NCBI GenBank assembly: GCA_900553225.1
Contig: USCV01000021.1
Location: 1 to 23,973, forward strand
DNA: 23,973 nt
Reading direction: 5' to 3'
Source: an uncultured Clostridium sp.
GTDB taxonomy: Bacteria > Bacillota > Clostridia > TANB77 > CAG-508
The notes beneath the pieces were generated by a model. It did not search any database. It saw only the letters and a program-made list of their open reading frames with translations, and was not told the DNA's origin. How positions within the stretch are numbered: the stretch's first letter is position 1; the number at the start of each line of letters is the position of its first letter. The translations under genes were made by a program, and so were the position numbers. Below, piece after piece: positions 1-8,571 of the stretch.

Positions 1-20
1 CCATAGCTAGAAGCCTTTAG

Positions 21-45
21 AACCCCGTGTATAACACGGGGTTTT
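21..45 (+). terminator. Rho-independent terminator of an upstream plus-strand gene
   Basis: A 10-bp perfect stem (21-30 with 34-43, AACCCCGTGT arm) closes a 3-base loop and runs into TTTT. The GC-rich core stands out from its surroundings. The gene it ends lies left of the window. The stem could also work weakly on the minus strand. Confidence 0.75.
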
Positions 46-56
46 CATATACCAAT

Positions 57-98
57 AAAAAGAATATAGCCACTGCCCAGAGCGGTTATATTCTTTTT
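57..98 (-). terminator. Bidirectional terminator at the end of the lspA-rluD operon
   Basis: The arms 57-71 and 84-98 pair almost perfectly around a 12-base loop. The arm begins AAAAAGAATATA and ends with five T on either strand. It lies about 28 bases past the stop of the minus-strand gene ending at 126. Confidence 0.75.
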
Positions 99-125
99 GT
101 TTTTAAATTTAAAATCTAAACTTTA

Positions 126-1070
126 TTACATTCCTAATAATTTAACTTCTATATCAATCATTTTATATTTTCTAGTTGTTTCGTCAATTTTAAACCCAAC
201 AAGTGTCTTATCTAACGTTTCTTGATTTTGTCTTAAATCAGTAGTAAAATAAAGTTTTATTTTGGGAAGTTCTAATTTATTCATAACAATTTCTTTAAAT
301 GTTTCTGCAATATGTTTATCATCTTCACAAATGATTATTAATTGTGGAATATTACTAAAACCTGAATCCATTACTTGATAATTCTCATAAAAATCATAAT
401 ATAATTTCATCTTATCAACTAACTTCTTTTTCCAATCTTCCTCTCTTCGAATTACCTCAAATAAAAAGTCAATTGATTTGCCATTTTTAGTTAAGCGTAT
501 ACTTCCACCTGTGGCCTTAAAAATTTTACCAGATTGTTTGGCTGTAATTGCTGGCTTTGGAACATAACTTTCAAATGCTTTAACTTTTCTTAAATATGCT
601 ATAATTGTTTGGTTTCCAGCTAGTCTCTTTTTTATCATTGCAACTGGTTTTGTGTTATCTGTTGGTTGCCATTTGCATTCTTCCCCTCTAGAATTTAGCA
701 AATATTTTCCCATTTTTTCTAAACAATATACACGATATATTCCCTTTCCTTCATCAGAATTAAAATAATAACGTGTAAGAATCTTACATTTCACTAGTTG
801 CTCTAGTTTGTTATTCAACTTATCTTGTGACTTTACCTCTTCAATTCCTTTCCATTGTAATAACAAAAATAATTGTCTTGATGTTATAAATTCAAATTCA
901 TTTACTAAATTTAAAATTTTAAAATGTAAATCATTAATATGTCCAATGTTTATTTTATGAATTATTTGATTCATTGAAACATATCCATCTTTTCCATCAA
1001 AAACTTTAATTTCTCCTTCTCTAATTGCAAAAGGAGATACTGTAGCTTTAATTTCGCTATCTTCTACCAT
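126..1070 (-). CDS. Winged-helix protein, replication-relaxation-like
   Basis: A 314-residue soluble protein with no signal peptide. Residues about 45-130 read as a winged-helix DNA-binding domain: helices around ILNLVNEFEFITSRQL, then a basic turn and a two-strand wing. The C-terminal half alternates strands and helices, with FLFEVIRREEDWKKKL and PQLIIICEDD resembling the nuclease-like half of replication-relaxation proteins of plasmids and integrative elements. That match is from memory of the family pattern, so the role is unproven. The ATG follows GGAGG by 10 bases. It is the last gene of the operon, 20 bases after the S1-domain gene, and is followed by a terminator. It contains no CGG on its coding strand. 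Confidence 0.6.
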   Translation of the reverse strand: MVEDSEIKATVSPFAIREGEIKVFDGKDGYVSMNQIIHKINIGHINDLHFKILNLVNEFEFITSRQLFLLLQWKGIEEVKSQDKLNNKLEQLVKCKILTRYYFNSDEGKGIYRVYCLEKMGKYLLNSRGEECKWQPTDNTKPVAMIKKRLAGNQTIIAYLRKVKAFESYVPKPAITAKQSGKIFKATGGSIRLTKNGKSIDFLFEVIRREEDWKKKLVDKMKLYYDFYENYQVMDSGFSNIPQLIIICEDDKHIAETFKEIVMNKLELPKIKLYFTTDLRQNQETLDKTLVGFKIDETTRKYKMIDIEVKLLGM

Positions 1071-1090
1071 GTTCTTTCAACCTCCATTTT

Positions 1091-1894
1091 TTATACAAAT
1101 AATAATTTAATTTTTTTTCTTTCAGGTATTATTTTTTTTATATAAACACAGACCTTGTTTCCATATTCTATTCCTTCTTTATATTCAGCCATTCCAACAA
1201 GATTCGGTTTTAATTCCACAAATATTCCATTTTTATTTTTCTCTATTTCTTTTGCAATACCTTCAACTATTGTACCTGCCTTAAAGCCTTTTACATTTTC
1301 TTCCCAAGTACCTAATAATTCCTTATATGTTAAAAATATTCTTTCATTTGTTCTATCGATTGATTTTATCATAACTTCTATTTTTTGTCCAATTGATAGT
1401 CTTTCTAAAGGACTTTTTATTCTTGCAATTGATATATCTTCAATATGTAATAGTGCTACAACGCCACCACCAATTTCAATAAAGGCTCCATATGGTTTTA
1501 TACTTTTTACTATTCCTTTTACAATTTGTCCTTCTTTCAGTTCCACTTTCATCCAAGACATTGCTTCCTTTTCTACTTCTTTTCTTGATAAAATAAAATC
1601 ATTATTATTGTCAAATTCTTTTACTTTAAATTGAACAAATTTGTTAACCTTATTTTCACATATTTTTGGCTTAGTAATTCCCATTTCGTCTACATTAATA
1701 GCTTCAACTTCTGCTCTAGGAATTATTCCTTTTATATTGTTTTCTAAATTTACATACAAATTATAATTAGAATCGCACTTACTTACAATACCTTGTAGTA
1801 TATCTCCTGTTTTAATTGCATTATTTAACATTTCTTTTGTTATAGGAGAAACATCCTCAATCCATCCTTCAGGAATAAACTTTTCATTTTTCAA
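1091..1894 (-). CDS. S1 RNA-binding domain protein (ribosomal protein S1-like)
   Basis: 267 residues with three S1-type OB-fold repeats at about 28-102, 121-190 and 206-265. The second is the most canonical, with GQIVKGIVKSIKPYGAFIEI and LLHIEDIS. It probably binds RNA and helps mRNA docking or translation, like the short S1/RpsA proteins of Firmicutes; full-length S1 has four to six repeats. The start is a TTG at 1894, placed 8 bases after AAGGAGA; a nearby ATG is in another frame. It lies 59 bases after the rsuA-like gene and 20 bases before the winged-helix gene, so it is probably cotranscribed with both. Confidence 0.85.
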   Translation of the reverse strand: MKNEKFIPEGWIEDVSPITKEMLNNAIKTGDILQGIVSKCDSNYNLYVNLENNIKGIIPRAEVEAINVDEMGITKPKICENKVNKFVQFKVKEFDNNNDFILSRKEVEKEAMSWMKVELKEGQIVKGIVKSIKPYGAFIEIGGGVVALLHIEDISIARIKSPLERLSIGQKIEVMIKSIDRTNERIFLTYKELLGTWEENVKGFKAGTIVEGIAKEIEKNKNGIFVELKPNLVGMAEYKEGIEYGNKVCVYIKKIIPERKKIKLLFV

Positions 1895-1953
1895 TTTCTT
1901 TGTCTCCTTTTTCTTTTGTTTATTGCTTCTATTATATAATTAAAGCGTCACTT

Positions 1954-2689
1954 TTACAATACCTTTTTACTATCTTTTAGATAACTTACCTCTTTTCTAC
2001 TAAGGTATCTCCATTCTCCAATTTTCAAGCTTTTTAAATCAATATTTTCAATTTTGCTACGATGTAGTGCAAGCACTCTTTTTCCGAATTGCATTGCACA
2101 TTTTTCTAACTTCTCTATTTTTACCTTCATGTATAGTAATTTCTATCCTAGATTTATTGAATTCTTTATCTATCTTTAATATTCTTACTTTTGCTTTTCC
2201 TGAAACATAATCTTCAATCTTTACTCCATTCTTTAATGAACTTACATCATCTTCAGTTACAATTCCTTTCACAGTAACTTGGTATGTTTTTTCTATTTCA
2301 TGCTTTGGGTGTGTAACTTCATATATAAAATCGCCATCATTTGTTAAAATTAATGCTCCAGAAGTATACATATCTAATCTTCCAACTGGCAAAAGTTTCT
2401 CTTTTATATCTTTTACTAAATCTAATACAGTAGGTCTTCCAAATTGTTCTTTTGCTGTTGTAACATATCCAATCGGCTTGTTTAATAATATATATACCTT
2501 GTTTTGCTCTGGTTTTATAATTTTATCTTCAAAACAAACCTTGTCTTTCTTAGCATCCACTTTAGTTCCAAGCTCTTTTACTACTATTTCATTTACTTTT
2601 ACTTTCCCTTGTATTATTGCTTCCTCTGCTTTTCTTCTAGAGCAAATACCACATTCTGCTATATATTTTTGCAATCTAACTAATTCCAT
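1954..2689 (-). CDS. RsuA/RluB-type pseudouridine synthase, read through a +1 shift at CGG
   Basis: The enzyme isomerises a specific uridine in rRNA to pseudouridine. Residues 1-60 form an S4 RNA-binding domain (LQKYIAECGICSRRKAEE). The catalytic motif GRLDMYTSGAL carries Asp106. The conserved EGKNREVRKM element ends at 201, where the reading frame breaks. In frame zero the protein ends nine residues later at 2057. Dropping the C of the CGG at 2084-2086 gives GKRVLALHRS and continues to a TAA at 1954, making 244 residues, a normal family length, with the expected Gly after AI. The start has a textbook AAGGAGG seven bases upstream and overlaps the end of the rluD-type gene by 10 bases, so translation is probably coupled. 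Whether the target is 16S or 23S rRNA cannot be told. Confidence 0.88.
2084..2086 (-). other. In-frame CGG / +1 shift site 1 (rsuA-like)
   Basis: The coding strand reads GCA ATT CGG AAA AAG. Reading ATT then GGA AAA AGA restores the family motif. It is the only CGG on the coding strand of this gene. The frame-zero stop is eight codons further on. Confidence 0.88.
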
Positions 2690-3612
2690 AGATTCTCCTC
2701 CTTAGAATTGTTATCTAATTTTTGCAATACTTCTTCAAAATAGTCCGGTAACTTAGCCTCTAAATGCAATACCTTACCTGTAATTGGATGTTTAAATTCT
2801 AATTCTTTTGCATGTAGCATTTGACCTTCTACTCCAAACTCATTTTTTCCATTTGAATATATGTAATCCCCTATTACTGGATGTCCAATTTCAGCCATGT
2901 GTACCCTAATTTGATGAGTTCTTCCTGTATCAATTTTAATTTTTAATAGAGTATAATTCTGATATCGTTTTAATACTTTAAAGTGTGTAATAGCATTTTT
3001 TCCATTTCTCGTAACTGCCATTTTTTTTCTATCTTTTGTACTTCTTCCTATAGGCATATCTATTGTTGCTTCATTTTCTTTTACAATTCCTCTAACAAGT
3101 GCGATATAGATTTTCTTAACTTCTCTATTTTTTATCTCATTACTCATTTTTACATGTGCTTCATCGTTTTTTGCAATTATTAATAGACCTGATGTATCCT
3201 TATCTAGTCTGTGTACAATTCCTGGTCTAATTTCGCCTCCGATTCCAGATAAGCTATCTTTGCAAATATTCATAATAGCATTTACAAGAGTTCCTTCTGT
3301 ATTTCCAACTGCTGGATGAACAACCATTCCTTTAGGTTTATTTACAACAATAATATCTTTATCTTCATAAATAATTTCTACAGGTATGTCTTGTGCTTTT
3401 AAATTAATTTCTTTTGCTTCTGGTTTTGAAATTTGTATTTCATCATTATTTTGAACCTTGTATGAACTTTTCTGCTTTTTTCCATTTACCAAAATATTTC
3501 CATCATCTATAAGTTTTTTTAACATTGTTCTTGAAATATCTCTCTTTTCATCTGCAAGATAAGAATCAAGTCTTTTTCTTTCTCCTTCTAGTTTCACAAT
3601 TATTCTTTCCAT
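2680..3612 (-). CDS. rluD: RluD-family 23S rRNA pseudouridine synthase
   Basis: About 310 residues. An N-terminal S4 domain (ERKRLDSYL through ILVNGKKQK) is followed by the RluA-type catalytic domain with HRLDKDTSGLL, whose Asp137 is the catalytic residue, and the C-terminal GRTHQIRVHMAEIGHPVIGD signature. RluD-type enzymes modify helix 69 of 23S rRNA; in Firmicutes the YlyB paralogue sits next to lspA exactly as here, so ylyB is an equally good name. I chose the ATG at 3612, preceded by AGAGAGG, because MERIIVKLEGERKRLD matches the usual N-terminus. A GTG at 3645, overlapping lspA, is an alternative start. The stop overlaps the next gene by 10 bases. Confidence 0.9.
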   Translation of the reverse strand: MERIIVKLEGERKRLDSYLADEKRDISRTMLKKLIDDGNILVNGKKQKSSYKVQNNDEIQISKPEAKEINLKAQDIPVEIIYEDKDIIVVNKPKGMVVHPAVGNTEGTLVNAIMNICKDSLSGIGGEIRPGIVHRLDKDTSGLLIIAKNDEAHVKMSNEIKNREVKKIYIALVRGIVKENEATIDMPIGRSTKDRKKMAVTRNGKNAITHFKVLKRYQNYTLLKIKIDTGRTHQIRVHMAEIGHPVIGDYIYSNGKNEFGVEGQMLHAKELEFKHPITGKVLHLEAKLPDYFEEVLQKLDNNSKEENLWN

Positions 3613-3616
3613 TGTT

Positions 3617-4102
3617 TTAAGAACCTCTCTTTTTTTTATTTTCACAAATCATATCACCTATAATAAGAATTGCAAATATTGCAGTTCCAATAACAATTAT
3701 TATATCTGCAAAATTAAATATTGGATAATTAATTATAGGCGTGAAATCTATATAGTCTATTACATAGCCTCTAAAGACTCTGTCAATCAAATTGCCTATT
3801 CCTCCAGCTACAATCATTGATAGTAGTATTTCTTTAGATTTACTTAAATTTGCCTCTTGAGTAAATAAAAACTTTGAAACAATTCCAATAATTATAATAT
3901 TTACAATTATAAACATTATCCTACTTTTTGTTGCTATTCCAAATGCCATTCCAAAGTTTTCGTGATAACTTATTTGCAATACATTGTTTATTATTTGAAT
4001 TGGTAAAATTTCATTATTAAAAATAATAATAAATTTTATTAGTTGATCTATTATGGTAAGAAATATAATAATAACTAGTATTTTTGTTTTTTCTTTTTTC
4101 AT
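3617..4102 (-). CDS. lspA: Lipoprotein signal peptidase (signal peptidase II)
   Basis: A 161-residue membrane aspartic protease that removes signal peptides from diacylglyceryl-modified prolipoproteins. Four membrane segments are visible at about 8-28, 62-80, 91-108 and 132-150. Family motifs are NFGMAFG (49-55), GGIGNLIDR with catalytic Asp107, and FNFAD with catalytic Asp133. The length is typical. The ATG is two bases after the stop of the membrane-protein gene, whose last codons provide its GAGGTGA ribosome binding site. The lspA then rluD-type order is the classical Firmicutes arrangement. Confidence 0.96.
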   Translation of the reverse strand: MKKEKTKILVIIIFLTIIDQLIKFIIIFNNEILPIQIINNVLQISYHENFGMAFGIATKSRIMFIIVNIIIIGIVSKFLFTQEANLSKSKEILLSMIVAGGIGNLIDRVFRGYVIDYIDFTPIINYPIFNFADIIIVIGTAIFAILIIGDMICENKKKRGS

Positions 4103-4103
4103 T

Positions 4104-5781
4104 TTATTTCACCTCTTCACCTCTTGTGCTTAAGTTTTCAGCACTTAATCTTCTGTATATAACGAAGTAATCATCTTTATAAATTAATTCGTAATTAGTA
4201 TCTCTAGATAATAGCATATGCAATTTTGAACTTTTTCCTGTAATAACATGTGTAATCCCATAAAAATCAAATTCATTTTCATAATAAGATGCTATACTTG
4301 AAATATTTAAAAAATCCGAAAATATGTCTCTTCCTTCATATTTGCCTTTTTCATTTTTTACTCCATTAAACTCTGGTGTATATAAGTCTGCTCTTGAATC
4401 AATAAACACGGGAATTCCTCTATACAATAAATAACTTCCGTAATTATATTCATTGTAAAGCTTTATTTTATCTATTTCTAAATTTTCTAATATATAATCA
4501 GCAGCCTTAATGGGGTATGATGATTGATCTATGAATTTATCATTTGTTTTTTGATATAACATATATGTACTACCGAAGTACTACAATCACAGTCAAAAGA
4601 AACTCTATTACTTTTTCATTAAAAATTTTATATTGCCTCAAATTACATTTTATTACAATATCTGCAATTAATTTTGAGAAAATCGGACTACATATTATAA
4701 GAAACATAGAAGTTTGTCTCCTTGACATAAATGAAAGTAATACAAGTCCTCCAAGCATAAGAAAATCTCTTAATTTTATTTTGGTATCTGTTAATATTAA
4801 TATGACCAGAAAAGCTGTAAATGCAATCATTATTCCTTTATTATCAATTAAGGTTAAAGGTAGATGTTCATTAATGTTTTCAGTAGTATTTCCTTGCATT
4901 GTTTTTACTAAATATGTATATGGAACATCTTTAAGCGGCGTTAACAATCCTGAAAAAGCTGCAAGTACTACTACAACAATAAGCCACTTTATACATTTAT
5001 TATTTGTAGTTATTATTTTATATGGTTTTTGCCTTTTTTCTTGTATTTTTATTTTTCTTTTTTCTTTTTGTTTATTTAATAATTCAATTCTTTCTTTTAT
5101 TTTCGTTTTATTTTTTTCTTTGCATATTCTTAGTTGTATTTTTCTATAAAATACTTTTAAATAATAAATAAAATCTACATTTCTAATATGATATATCACA
5201 AATTCGGCAATATATGGCATAAATAAGATGAAATAAAATGGCCAAACTGCAACATGTAAATTAGCAATTAATATTGGTATAATTAATAAATATATCAAAT
5301 ATCTTTTCTTCTCTGTTTCTAAAAATTGCTCTATAAATATAATAGTTGAAGCAAACAATATAAAAGTAACAAGTTGCGCTCTTGCAGCAATGTAATCTTT
5401 AAGTAGATACATTACTAAAAGTGTAACTACTAATGAAATATTTTTATTCTTAGAAACTTTACAGTTCATAATATAGATTGCAATTCCTAAAATACATGCA
5501 AGTATTACTGTAGATATATAAATTCCAGCAAAACCAGAACAATTGTATATTCCATACATTATTAAATCGTATCCCCAATGCGGATACGTATATGGCAGGT
5601 TTTCATGCCACGAAAAGTGGTCTTGCATGTCTATTCCATTTTTAGCTATTAGTTCTCCTATTTTTACTGTGTAAAAAGTATCATTTTGAAGTGTCATAGG
5701 AGTTACTGCAAAACTAAATATAATAATAAGTAAAATAGCAAATATTTGAAAAGCTATTTTTTTCTTCTTTGTTTTTTTCAT
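4104..5781 (-). CDS. Polytopic membrane protein with C-terminal soluble domain, read through a +1 shift at CGG
   Basis: In one frame the gene stops after 403 residues (stop at 4570). Skipping the C of the CGG at 4573-4575 gives CTT GGT AGT ACA and joins it to the downstream frame, for a total of 558 residues. The N-terminal part has a basic start (MKKTKKKK), a membrane segment at 9-27 and roughly eight to ten more, with a very basic cytoplasmic loop near 215-255. The C-terminal part is soluble and carries YNYGSYLLYRGIPVFIDSRADLY. This resembles the soluble tail of GT-C/GT39-like membrane glycosyltransferase-type proteins (pattern GGYLIW...VFIDGRADLY), which also have the order membrane part then tail. 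The substrate is unknown. The second piece has no ribosome binding site or promoter of its own, which favours one gene. It starts after AGGAAAG. Confidence 0.7.
4573..4575 (-). other. In-frame CGG / +1 shift site 2 (membrane protein)
   Basis: The coding strand reads GTA CTT CGG TAG. The next frame-zero codon is a stop. Reading GGT AGT ACA instead opens the 156-codon C-terminal domain. No other in-frame CGG was found in the gene. Confidence 0.75.
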
Positions 5782-5849
5782 CTATCTTTCCTAGTATGTG
5801 TTAGTTTTGAAACTTACACATTCCCTTCTTGTAAATTTACATTGTATAG

Positions 5850-5877
5850 ATTATATCAAAATTATGTTTAAATACAA
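5850..5877 (-). promoter_or_regulatory. Promoter of the membrane protein-lspA operon
   Basis: On the minus strand TTGTAT and TATAAT are separated by 16 bases, about 70 bases upstream of the ATG at 5781. It lies just past the tsf terminator. Confidence 0.6.
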
Positions 5878-5890
5878 CACTTTTTATAGT

Positions 5891-5922
5891 AAAAGAGCCA
5901 TATATTACTATTTGGCTCTTTT
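5891..5922 (-). terminator. Terminator after tsf
   Basis: Perfect 10-bp arms AAAAGAGCCA and TGGCTCTTTT around a 12-base loop, 24 bases after the tsf stop. The T-ended arm works on either strand. Confidence 0.85.
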
Positions 5923-5945
5923 GCTACAATAAATTATAATTGTTT

Positions 5946-6827
5946 TTATCCTTTTATTTGTTTTGCAACTTCTTCTGCAAAATTTTCTTCTTTTTTCTCG
6001 ATTCCTTCACCTTTTTCAAATCTTGCAAAGCGGATTACTTTTGCTCCTTTTGATTCTAGTAATTGTTTTATTTTCATATCTGGATTTTTTACAAAGTCTT
6101 GTTCTACTAAGCAAATTTCTCCATAGAATTTTCCAATTCTTCCTTGTACCATTTTTTCAGCAATTTCTGCAGGTTTGCCTTCATTCATTGCTTGTGCTTT
6201 TAATATTTCCATTTCTTTTTCTACTCTTTCTGCAGGTACAGATTCTCTATCTAAAAATTCTGGCTTTGCAGCAGCAATTTGCATACAGATATCCTTTGCA
6301 AGTTCTGAATTTCCATTTTCTAATTCAACAAGTACACCAATTTTTCCTTCACCATGAATATATTTTTCTACTAGTCCAGTAGTTTCATATCTTGCAAATC
6401 TTCTAATTGACATATTTTCACCAATTGTCGCAATTTTGTTTGTTAATACTTCTTGAACTGTTTTATCTTCCTCCACTATTGATTTTGCAGCTAGTAATTC
6501 TTCAACACTTGCAGGATTTGTTAATGCTATTTGTTTTGCAACATCTGCAACGAAAGATTTAAATTCATCATTTTTTGCAACAAAGTCTGTTTCAGCATTT
6601 ACTTCAACAACTGCCCCTATTTTTCCATCTTCTGTTACATATGCATCAACTAAACCTTCTGCAGCAACACGATCTGATTTTTTTGCAGCTTTTGCAATTC
6701 CTCTTTCACGTAATAATTCAATTGCTTTTTCCATATCTCCATCTGTTTCTGTTAAAACTTTTTTGCAGTCCATCATTCCTGCACCTGTTTTTTCTCTTAA
6801 ATCTTTAACTTGGCTTGCTGTAACCAT
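5946..6827 (-). CDS. tsf: Translation elongation factor Ts
   Basis: 293 residues. EF-Ts is the nucleotide exchange factor that regenerates EF-Tu-GTP in the cytoplasm. The N-terminal UBA-like domain (residues 1-45, VKDLREKTGAGMMDCKKVL) is followed by the signature TDFVAKN at 80-86, which inserts next to the EF-Tu nucleotide site. The second signature-like segment AAAKPEFLDRESVP is also present. Length is normal. It starts 4-5 bases after AAGGAGG and follows rpsB by 73 bases, the conserved order in bacteria. A hairpin in that gap could attenuate expression relative to rpsB. Confidence 0.97.
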   Translation of the reverse strand: MVTASQVKDLREKTGAGMMDCKKVLTETDGDMEKAIELLRERGIAKAAKKSDRVAAEGLVDAYVTEDGKIGAVVEVNAETDFVAKNDEFKSFVADVAKQIALTNPASVEELLAAKSIVEEDKTVQEVLTNKIATIGENMSIRRFARYETTGLVEKYIHGEGKIGVLVELENGNSELAKDICMQIAAAKPEFLDRESVPAERVEKEMEILKAQAMNEGKPAEIAEKMVQGRIGKFYGEICLVEQDFVKNPDMKIKQLLESKGAKVIRFARFEKGEGIEKKEENFAEEVAKQIKG

Positions 6828-6855
6828 TTTCTTTCCTCCTTATTATTTAAAATTT

Positions 6856-6887
6856 AAAAGAGTAGAGCAGAAGAGCTCCACTCTTTT
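6856..6887 (-). terminator. Hairpin between rpsB and tsf (attenuator or partial terminator)
   Basis: The arms 6856-6868 and 6875-6887 pair with one G-U on the minus-strand RNA around a 6-base loop, followed by TTTT and more A/T. Being inside the rpsB-tsf operon, it would lower tsf relative to rpsB or act as a processing site. Confidence 0.6.
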
Positions 6888-6900
6888 TTATTTATCACTA

Positions 6901-7689
6901 TTACTCAGCTGATTCTTCAGCGTTTTCTACAACTTCTTCTATACTTATAGGTGCATCTGTAGATTCACTTAAAACATCTTCTTGTTCTACTTCTGAATCT
7001 AAAGATTCTCCTTGTCTTCCTTCTATAACAGCATTTGCCATTACATCTGTAATTAATTTTACAGCACGAATAGCATCATCGTTACCTGGAATAGCATAGT
7101 CTACATCTTCTGGATTACAGTTTGTATCTATTAATCCTACAACTGGAATTCCTAATTTTCTTGCTTCTAAAATAGCAATTCTTTCTTTTTTAGGATCTAC
7201 TACGAACATTACTCCTGGTACTTCTTTCATTTCTTTAATTCCACCAAGATTTTTTTCTAATTTTTCCATTTCTTTCTTTAAAAGAATAACTTCTTTTTTT
7301 GGTAATACATCGAATGTTCCATCTTCTTGCATTGTTTCTAATTCATTTAGACGGTCAATTCTATTTCTAATTGTTCCAAAGTTTGTAAGCATTCCACCTA
7401 ACCATCTTTGGTCTACATAGTACATACCGCACTTTTCTGCAGCTTCTTTAACACATTCTTGTGCTTGCTTTTTTGTTCCTACAAAAAGAACTGTTTTTCC
7501 TTCTTCAGCTTGTTCTTTCATAAAGCTGTAAGCTTCATCTATTTTCTTAGATGTTTTTTGTAAGTCGATGATATGAATTCCATTTCTAGCTTGAAATATA
7601 TATTCAGCCATTTTAGGATCCCATCTTCTTGTTTGATGTCCAAAATGAACACCAGCTTCTAGTAATTGTTTCATTGCAACTACTGCCAT
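6901..7689 (-). CDS. rpsB: 30S ribosomal protein S2
   Basis: 262 residues, the expected length. It binds late at the neck of the 30S subunit and is needed for S1-type function. Family blocks are MKQLLEAGVHFGHQTRRWDPKM, IHIIDLQKT, VLFVGTKKQA, WLGGMLTNF, and the C-terminal half VMFVVDPKKERIAILEARKLGIPVVGLIDTN-type segment around residues 155-185. The tail after about 230 is acidic (VEQEDVLSES, ENAEESAE), as is common. The ATG follows AAAAGGAGG. It is the first gene of rpsB-tsf, with a structured leader and a sigma-A-type promoter upstream. Confidence 0.97.
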   Translation of the reverse strand: MAVVAMKQLLEAGVHFGHQTRRWDPKMAEYIFQARNGIHIIDLQKTSKKIDEAYSFMKEQAEEGKTVLFVGTKKQAQECVKEAAEKCGMYYVDQRWLGGMLTNFGTIRNRIDRLNELETMQEDGTFDVLPKKEVILLKKEMEKLEKNLGGIKEMKEVPGVMFVVDPKKERIAILEARKLGIPVVGLIDTNCNPEDVDYAIPGNDDAIRAVKLITDVMANAVIEGRQGESLDSEVEQEDVLSESTDAPISIEEVVENAEESAE

Positions 7690-7733
7690 TTTTTCTTCCT
7701 CCTTTTAGTTATACCTCCATAAAAATTCCAAAC

Positions 7734-7780
7734 GTGAAATTAGAAACTTAAAAAGTTTAATTAAGCACCTTTCTAATCAC
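7734..7780 (-). promoter_or_regulatory. Stem-loop in the rpsB leader, possible S2 autoregulatory element
   Basis: On the minus-strand RNA, GTGATTAGAAA pairs with TTTCTAATTTCAC with one bulge, and an inner CTTAA/TTAAG pair extends the stem. It lies about 45 bases upstream of the rpsB start, between promoter and ribosome binding site. S2 is known to repress its own operon through the leader in several bacteria; linking this hairpin to that is inference. Confidence 0.45.
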
Positions 7781-7816
7781 TCATTTTTATGTGTGTATTT
7801 TTTATTAACATATTGT

Positions 7817-7845
7817 ATTTTATCATATTTTTTATGATAACGCAA
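7817..7845 (-). promoter_or_regulatory. Promoter of rpsB-tsf
   Basis: TTGCGT and TAAAAT with a 17-base spacer on the minus strand, giving a leader of about 120 bases before rpsB. Confidence 0.6.
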
Positions 7846-7870
7846 GCAGATTTTGTAAATTTTGCATAAT

Positions 7871-7886
7871 TTTGGACTTGTCCAAA
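7871..7886. promoter_or_regulatory. Perfect palindrome, candidate operator upstream of rpsB
   Basis: TTTGGACTTGTCCAAA is a 7-bp perfect inverted repeat with a 2-base centre. It sits between the rubrerythrin terminator and the rpsB promoter and overlaps a weaker promoter-like TTGGAC. It is GC-richer than its surroundings. The binding protein is unknown. Confidence 0.4.
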
Positions 7887-7918
7887 CACTCAATTTAATG
7901 TATTAAAATTGACTATAA

Positions 7919-7959
7919 AAAAAAGTTCATCATTATTTTTTTATCTGATGAACTTTTTA
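7919..7959 (-). terminator. Terminator after rubrerythrin
   Basis: AAAAGTTCATCA (7921-7932) pairs with TGATGAACTTTT (7946-7957) around a 13-base loop. On the minus strand it ends in a run of eight or more T. Confidence 0.85.
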
Positions 7960-7964
7960 TTATT

Positions 7965-8507
7965 TTAATAGTTTTCTGCTTTAATTTCAAAATATGCTTT
8001 TGGATGATTACATACTGGGCAAACTTCTGGAGCTTGTTTTCCAATTACAATGTGTCCACAGTTTCTGCATTTCCAGATTCTGTCTCCATCTTTACTAAAT
8101 ACTAAACCATCTTCTACATTTTCTAATAATTTTTTAAATCTTGCTTCATGTTCTTTTTCAATTTTTCCAACAGCTTCAAAAAGATATGCTATATGGTCAA
8201 ATCCCTCTTCTCTAGCTTCCTCTGCCATTTTTTCATACATATCTGTCCATTCATAATTTTCACCTTCGGCAGCTGCCTTTAGATTTTCAACTGTTCCTGG
8301 AATCTCTCCGCCATTTAATAATTTAAACCACATCTTTGCATGTTCTTTTTCATTATCTGCTGTTTCTTGGAATATAGCAGCAATTTGTTCATATCCATCT
8401 TTTTTTGCTTTACTTGCAAAATATGTGTATTTATTTCTTGCCTGTGATTCACCTGCAAATGCCTCCATTAAATTTTTCTCTGTTTTTGTTCCTTTTAGAT
8501 TCTCCAT
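7965..8507 (-). CDS. rbr: Rubrerythrin (peroxide-scavenging diiron protein)
   Basis: 180 residues. It reduces hydrogen peroxide to water in the cytoplasm of anaerobes, using electrons passed through its rubredoxin-like iron site. The ferritin-like four-helix domain spans 8-130, with metal-binding Glu20, the E-x-x-H pair Glu53/His56, and the second-half ExxH at 117-120 (EKEH). The C-terminal rubredoxin domain has Cys147, Cys150, Cys163 and Cys166 (CRNC and CPVC). Length is typical of the short rubrerythrins. It is a single-gene unit: AGGAGG, own promoter with an overlapping operator, own terminator. The operator suggests peroxide control. Confidence 0.95.
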   Translation of the reverse strand: MENLKGTKTEKNLMEAFAGESQARNKYTYFASKAKKDGYEQIAAIFQETADNEKEHAKMWFKLLNGGEIPGTVENLKAAAEGENYEWTDMYEKMAEEAREEGFDHIAYLFEAVGKIEKEHEARFKKLLENVEDGLVFSKDGDRIWKCRNCGHIVIGKQAPEVCPVCNHPKAYFEIKAENY

Positions 8508-8571
8508 ACATTCAACCTCCTAAAAAAATATTGTGATTAAAAATCTTACTATAAAGTTATATAAATAACTT

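Noticed and set aside
4544..5149. 201-codon plus-strand open frame opposite the membrane protein
   Set aside because: It mirrors the hydrophobic codons of the minus-strand gene, has no ribosome binding site and no recognisable domain.
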